Positions 60,210-64,000 of a stretch of DNA of 64,000 nucleotides are shown piece by piece. The DNA comes from CTSoil-075 sp964292325. Lineage in GTDB: Bacteria > Bacillota > Negativicutes > DSM-13327. The stretch's first letter is position 1; each line of letters begins with the position of its first letter. Below the pieces are notes generated by a model. That model ran no database searches, was not told the DNA's origin, and was given only the letters and a program-made list of their open reading frames with translations. A program made the position numbers and the translations under genes. Location: contig CAXYVG010000001.1 of assembly GCA_964292325.1 (NCBI GenBank), forward strand, positions 1 through 64,000, read 5' to 3'.

Positions 60210-61091
60210 TCAATTATCTCGGATTAGTAGAGACCTCACCATTTCACGCAAAATATCAGCTTCCGTACCAAATTGTTGTAATGCTTCTAACGCATTGTTG
60301 ACAGCCTGATCGGCCATCATTTTCGCTTTTTCTAGCGAAAATAACGTCACATAAGTAGCTTTGTGATTTTTAATATCACTACCAACAGGTTTACCTATTT
60401 TCTCCTGCGAACCGATTACATCCAAGATATCATCGGTAATCTGAAAAGCTAGCCCAAACTGCTTGGCATACCTTGTAAGTGCTGCGACCTGCCATTCATT
60501 CGCCCCGGCTAATTGCGCCCCTGCTCTTATCGCAGCTACAAATAATGCTCCTGTTTTCCCTTGATGCATAAGTTCTACCGTCTTAAGATCAATCGTTTTT
60601 CCTTCCGAATCTAGATCGATAACTTGACCACCTACCATGCCATACGCACCAGCAGCTGTGCTAATTTCGCCAACAACCTTTACGATTACATCGGATGAAG
60701 CAGCGTGCTGGGCAAGCATGGTGGTAAAAGCAGCTGTTAATAACGCATCACCAGCTAAAATCGCTATGCCTTCGCCAAAAACCTTATGACTTGTCAATTT
60801 TCCTCGGCGATAATCATCATCATCCATCGCTGGTAAGTCATCATGAATTAAAGAGTAGGTATGAATCATTTCGAGTCCACAAGCAACAGGAAGATAATCC
60901 GCGCCGACTCCTCCGACTGCATCAGCAGCCGCCATTAATAGTATCGGACGTAACCTCTTCCCCCCAGCAAATAAACTATAGCGCATGGCGTCGAATATAA
61001 TGGGTGGATATACGTTTTCATTAGGAATAAATTCCGCTAATCTTTGATCAATCAATTTACACTTGTCTTGACAATATCGCTTTAACATCAT
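60210..61091 (-). CDS. ispA: Farnesyl diphosphate synthase (IspA)
   Basis: Condenses IPP with DMAPP and GPP. The first aspartate-rich motif is DDLPAMDDDDYRRG and the second is ITDDILDVIG. GGKRLRPILLMA is conserved near the N-terminus. The length of 293 residues is typical. The start codon overlaps the xseB stop, showing coupling. Confidence 0.96.
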   Translation of the reverse strand: MMLKRYCQDKCKLIDQRLAEFIPNENVYPPIIFDAMRYSLFAGGKRLRPILLMAAADAVGGVGADYLPVACGLEMIHTYSLIHDDLPAMDDDDYRRGKLTSHKVFGEGIAILAGDALLTAAFTTMLAQHAASSDVIVKVVGEISTAAGAYGMVGGQVIDLDSEGKTIDLKTVELMHQGKTGALFVAAIRAGAQLAGANEWQVAALTRYAKQFGLAFQITDDILDVIGSQEKIGKPVGSDIKNHKATYVTLFSLEKAKMMADQAVNNALEALQQFGTEADILREMVRSLLIRDN

Positions 61092-61348
61092 TCATCCTCC
61101 TGTAATACCAGTGGCTTTTCTATGATCTTGCCTTGTTCATCGGATAAAATTTTATCAATTTGCTGCTGCGCATTATTTAATTTACTTAAACATTTTTTTG
61201 ATAAAATCACGCCTTCAGCAAAATTTTCTAGCGATTCATCTAACGATAGTTCTCCTCGCTCTAGTTGCTTGACAATTAATTCCAATTTTTCTAACGCTTC
61301 TTCAAAACATATCTCATCTTGATTATCTTTCTTCTTGGCGCGTGCCAT
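61088..61348 (-). CDS. xseB: Exodeoxyribonuclease VII small subunit
   Basis: The small helical subunit of exonuclease VII. Family core CFEEALEKLELIVKQLERGELSLDESLENFAEGVILSKKC. The frame opens at 61381, but the ATG at 61348 has GGAGGGG upstream, giving 86 residues. It overlaps the end of xseA by 26 bases and ispA by 4. Confidence 0.94.
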   Translation of the reverse strand: MARAKKKDNQDEICFEEALEKLELIVKQLERGELSLDESLENFAEGVILSKKCLSKLNNAQQQIDKILSDEQGKIIEKPLVLQEDE

Positions 61349-62549
61349 ATTTCCCCTCCTGCGTCGTAATGACTTCAACATTCATCGTACCTTGATTGAC
61401 CACAACTTCCAGTTGTTGCCCCGGCTGCACACCGCGAACATCATGAACCAGTTTGCCAGTAGCGTCACGTACAATACTGTATCCCCGCCCAAGTACAGCT
61501 AAGGGGCTCAGCATCGCTAATTTTTCCCCAGTAATTTCAAACTGATGCTGTTTATTTTTAACAATTTTCTTGATCGATTGATCTAGCTCTTGTATGTAAC
61601 TATCAAGAATTTGTTGTCTGCTTCTCAAAAAATCATCAGGATATTGTAGTACCCTGCTATCGGCTATTTTCCCTAGGCGTATACGATTATTTTTTAATAC
61701 ACTACGAGCATGATTCTCAAGCATATTTTTTAAAGTAATAATATATTTGCTCAGTTCGCAAACATCCGGTACAACTAATTCTGCTGCCTGAGATGGTGTT
61801 GCCGCTCGCTTGTCGGCAACAAAATCAGTTAAGGTATAATCCGTCTGATGCCCAACTGCTGAAACAATAGGAATCACAGAAGCCGCAATGGCTCTTACAA
61901 CTCTTTCATCATTAAATGCCCATAAATCCTCGATCGAACCACCGCCACGCCCCACAATGATGACATCTACATGAGCTAATGTATTGAATACCTCAATGGC
62001 ATGTACAATTTGCATCGGTGCTTCTTCCCCTTGTACTAATACGGGATATAATTGAAGCGTTATTGCAGGATGACGTCTTTTGGATACTGTAATAATATCA
62101 CGAAGTACTGCACCCGTTGCCGAAGTAACAATTCCTACTGTTTGAGGCAATAACGGTAATGGTTTTTTATAAATTTCAGAAAATAACCCTTCTGCTTCTA
62201 ACTTCTCTTTTAATTGAGCAAAAGCTAAGCTTAACTCACCAATGCCTTCTGGCACTAATTGTTCTGCATATAATTGATATTGCCCATCTCGCTCAAATAC
62301 TGCAATTTTACCGCCAACAATCACTTTCATACCATCCTTAGGATCAAACTTTAGAAACTGAGCGCGACTTTTAAACATTACAGTTTTAATTGTAGCATTG
62401 CTGTCTTTGAGCGTGAAATAGCAATGCCCTGAATAATGCCGTTTGAAATTTGATATTTCGCCCCGCACAAACACAGCCGTCAGCTTTGCGTCATACTCAA
62501 AAATTTGCTTTATGTATTTTGTAATTTCACTGACACTAAATATATTCAT
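61323..62549 (-). CDS. xseA: Exodeoxyribonuclease VII large subunit
   Basis: Catalytic subunit degrading single-stranded DNA. An N-terminal OB fold (VFVRGEISNFKRHYSGHCYFTLKDSNA) is followed by the catalytic core (VGIVTSATGAVLRDIITVSKRRHP, VIIVGRGGGSIEDLWAFNDERVVRAI, VGHQTDYTLTDFVADKRAATPSQAAEL) and a coiled-coil C-terminus. The ATG at 62549 behind GAGG is preferred. The length of 408 residues is typical. Confidence 0.96.
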   Translation of the reverse strand: MNIFSVSEITKYIKQIFEYDAKLTAVFVRGEISNFKRHYSGHCYFTLKDSNATIKTVMFKSRAQFLKFDPKDGMKVIVGGKIAVFERDGQYQLYAEQLVPEGIGELSLAFAQLKEKLEAEGLFSEIYKKPLPLLPQTVGIVTSATGAVLRDIITVSKRRHPAITLQLYPVLVQGEEAPMQIVHAIEVFNTLAHVDVIIVGRGGGSIEDLWAFNDERVVRAIAASVIPIVSAVGHQTDYTLTDFVADKRAATPSQAAELVVPDVCELSKYIITLKNMLENHARSVLKNNRIRLGKIADSRVLQYPDDFLRSRQQILDSYIQELDQSIKKIVKNKQHQFEITGEKLAMLSPLAVLGRGYSIVRDATGKLVHDVRGVQPGQQLEVVVNQGTMNVEVITTQEGKYGTRQEER

Positions 62550-62620
62550 AAACAACCTCTACACATTAATGTAACATACGTTGTACTAAGAAACATACTA
62601 CTTCTGATACAGCAAAAAAG

Positions 62621-62636
62621 CCAGACAAAAGTCTGG
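62621..62636 (-). terminator. Intrinsic terminator after nusB
   Basis: Stem CCAGAC / GTCTGG with an AAAA loop, then TTTTTT on the minus strand; about 28 bases beyond the nusB stop codon. Confidence 0.8.
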
Positions 62637-62663
62637 ATAATTTTTTTCAATATCACTACCGAA

Positions 62664-63071
62664 CTATACCTTTTTCTTGATTAAAGCACCCAATATACCA
62701 TTCACAAAGCGGCTTGATTCTTCAGTGCCAAACAACTTCGCCAATTCAACCGCCTCATTAATCACTACATTCGGCGGTAAGTCTTCACTACCAAAATTCA
62801 TTTCATAAATAGCCATTCGGGCAATATTGCGATCAATACCAGCCATACGATCAATTTTCCATTCCATAGAAACGTTGGCAATTACATCATCAATTTCTAA
62901 CAAATGTTCTTGAGTACCGCGAACTAGATCCTCTGTATATGTCTTTGTATGTTCAGATAAACTACTATTTTCACTTAATACAGCCTGCAATGCCTCATCT
63001 TGGGTTGTATTATTATAGTCTAGTTGAAACAAAGTTTGCAATGCCATTTCTCGAGATTTTCTACGACTCAT
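62664..63071 (-). CDS. nusB: Transcription antitermination factor NusB
   Basis: All-helical RNA-binding factor for rRNA transcription antitermination. N-terminal SRRKSREMALQTLFQLDY and the later IDRNIARMAIYEM and PPNVVINEAVELAKLFGTEESSRFVNGILGAL are diagnostic. The length of 135 residues is typical. It follows the Asp23-AmaP-DUF2273 genes, a common order. Confidence 0.96.
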   Translation of the reverse strand: MSRRKSREMALQTLFQLDYNNTTQDEALQAVLSENSSLSEHTKTYTEDLVRGTQEHLLEIDDVIANVSMEWKIDRMAGIDRNIARMAIYEMNFGSEDLPPNVVINEAVELAKLFGTEESSRFVNGILGALIKKKV

Positions 63072-63120
63072 AATTTTCCTCTTTTCTAATCATTACTATA
63101 TTTTAATATGTACTACTATA

Positions 63121-63348
63121 TTACCGATAATAACCAGGTGGCAATAATTTCCCTACTATATCCATGATATCTTCTTTCTCATCAATTCGCTTACCTACAA
63201 TATAACCAGATATCATACATAACATAACAAACATGGTGTGAAAAAATCCAAAAACAAGAATAAATATACCAACAAACATTCCAACCACAAGACCTGTGAT
63301 TTTACCACTATGCTGTTGCCATATTTCTACTACCAATTCAGAATTCAT
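63121..63348 (-). CDS. DUF2273 small membrane protein
   Basis: A 75-residue protein with two hydrophobic segments (ITGLVVGMFVGIFILVFGFFHTMFVMLCMISGYIVG) and a charged end (KRIDEKEDIMDIVGKLL). It matches DUF2273, which accompanies Asp23 and AmaP. The ATG at 63348 behind GGTGGG is preferred over the GTG at 63357. Probably part of the membrane-anchored Asp23 complex. Confidence 0.88.
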   Translation of the reverse strand: MNSELVVEIWQQHSGKITGLVVGMFVGIFILVFGFFHTMFVMLCMISGYIVGKRIDEKEDIMDIVGKLLPPGYYR

Positions 63349-63362
63349 ATTTCCCACCCCTT

Positions 63363-63902
63363 TTACTCAACGCGCTGTTTCGCTTTAAAGTCATTTGAGA
63401 TATTTTCTACTAAAATCTCAACATCTGCGATTTCAACGCCAACGGTATTTTTAATATAATCATGAATACGCTGTTGCAATTCAGCTGAAATGCTTGGCAC
63501 ATGAACTTCAGGACTCACGACTGCGTTAATCGATACCTTCAGCCCTCTTTTATCATGAGAAACGCGAACTTTTGCCCCCCGAACTCCACGTGTATTTCGC
63601 GAAGTTTTCTCCACTAGATTTTTGATAGCATCCAGTGAAATATGTACATCCCCGATATCATTGTGATGAACAATGGTATCTTTTAAGCAACGAGAACGCA
63701 TCCCTGCTAATAACAATCGAATACTTACCAATAAAAACACCGCTCCTACTAAACCAGCTTCCCATTGTTCGCTGATATATAAAACGCCTGTCCAAACGAG
63801 CTCTAAAGGAATCAGGCGCAAAGAAAGCAACATCACGCCTAAGGAAAGAAAAGCCAGTAATAATGTATAAATAGATAAAATAATGCGATCAATAATACTC
63901 AT
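63363..63902 (-). CDS. amaP: Alkaline shock response membrane anchor AmaP
   Basis: A 179-residue protein with two N-terminal transmembrane helices (residues 8-30 and 50-67) and a cytosolic Asp23-like domain (VHISLDAIKNLVEKTSRNTRGVRGAKVRVS...LKVSINAVVSPEVHVP). It tethers Asp23 to the membrane in Gram-positive bacteria. It is preceded by GAAAGGAG. It lies between the Asp23 gene and the DUF2273 gene. Confidence 0.9.
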   Translation of the reverse strand: MSIIDRIILSIYTLLLAFLSLGVMLLSLRLIPLELVWTGVLYISEQWEAGLVGAVFLLVSIRLLLAGMRSRCLKDTIVHHNDIGDVHISLDAIKNLVEKTSRNTRGVRGAKVRVSHDKRGLKVSINAVVSPEVHVPSISAELQQRIHDYIKNTVGVEIADVEILVENISNDFKAKQRVE

Positions 63903-63941
63903 TGTATAGCTCCTTTCTAGAATACTATTGCAATATCCTGT

Positions 63942-64000
63942 TTAACGTACACGAATATCTTCATCTTTTCCATCTTGATGAAACCCTACACCTTGCACAT
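63942..64000 (-). CDS. Asp23/Gls24 family protein, 3' end only
   Basis: The last 19 codons of a gene running off the window edge: VQGVGFHQDGKDEDIRVR then TAA. The VQGVGF ending is typical for Asp23/Gls24 alkaline-shock proteins, and the position upstream of amaP fits. The rest of the gene lies outside the window. Confidence 0.7.
   Translation of the reverse strand, partial: VQGVGFHQDGKDEDIRVR

Noticed and set aside
1..64000. CRISPR arrays, insertion sequences, prophage genes and rRNA
   Set aside because: No regularly spaced direct repeats, transposase, phage or rRNA sequence was seen in the window.

Overview
The window is AT-rich chromosomal DNA from an endospore-forming Firmicutes-type bacterium. 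Its gene content fits the Negativicutes (Sporomusaceae, something like Pelosinus or Sporomusa). The pointers are a full set of sporulation genes (spo0A, spoIIA operon, spoIVA, spoIVB, spoIIM, spoIIP, spoVA, spmAB, gerW), an IspH-ribosomal protein S1 fusion next to cmk, and a MacAB-type exporter. The genus is an inference, because no rRNA is present. Almost every gene is on the minus strand, so transcription runs from high to low coordinates. Only three short genes are on the plus strand.

From the right end leftwards: (1) 64000-62664 is an envelope-stress cluster (Asp23 tail, AmaP, DUF2273) followed by nusB. (2) 62549-53756 is the run xseA-xseB-ispA-PAP2-dxs-tlyA-nadK-argR-recN, covering DNA repair, isoprenoid precursors, NADP and arginine control. 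(3) 53591-48688 holds spoIVB, glycerate kinase, lrgA-lrgB and spo0A. The spo0A upstream region has a SigH-like promoter and two 0A boxes. (4) 48565-34507 matches the Bacillus subtilis order: nudF, spoIIM, a YqzK-like gene, xerD, deoB, a pyrimidine/thymidine phosphorylase, dacF, spoIIAA-spoIIAB-sigF, then spoVAC-AD-AE-AEa-AF. Inserted here are a dodecin, a small membrane protein and two unknown genes inside the spoVA operon. (5) 34476-28958 has a plus-strand lipoprotein, an M50 protease, trpS, scpA-scpB, the DUF2953-gerW pair and a small plus-strand gene with a forespore-type promoter. (6) 28958-19046 has dacB-like, a MacA/ATPase/MacB exporter, spmA-spmB, an unusual two-gene flavoprotein/iron-sulfur pair, rluB and a BaiN-like flavoprotein. 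(7) 18969-12022 has a conserved hypothetical, cmk-plsC-ispH/rpsA, fni, DUF1614 and spoIIP. (8) 11747-6163 is DUF512, a CobO-like ATPase, der, plsY and spoIVA. (9) 6014-1 has ACT protein-hom-thrB, tRNA-Pro(GGG), a polysaccharide deacetylase, dinB, a Spo0E-like phosphatase and a tiny basic ORF.

The most unusual signal outside the genes is an interspersed element of about 100 bp, present in five copies (291, 11798, 33513, 39659 and, inverted, 41938). It can fold into a long hairpin followed by a second hairpin. Some of the pairing is mutually exclusive, and in four of five copies its right end abuts the T-tract of an intrinsic terminator. It looks like an undescribed non-autonomous repeat or structured RNA family. 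Several forespore (SigF/SigG) and SigH promoters can be read directly and link otherwise unknown small genes to sporulation.
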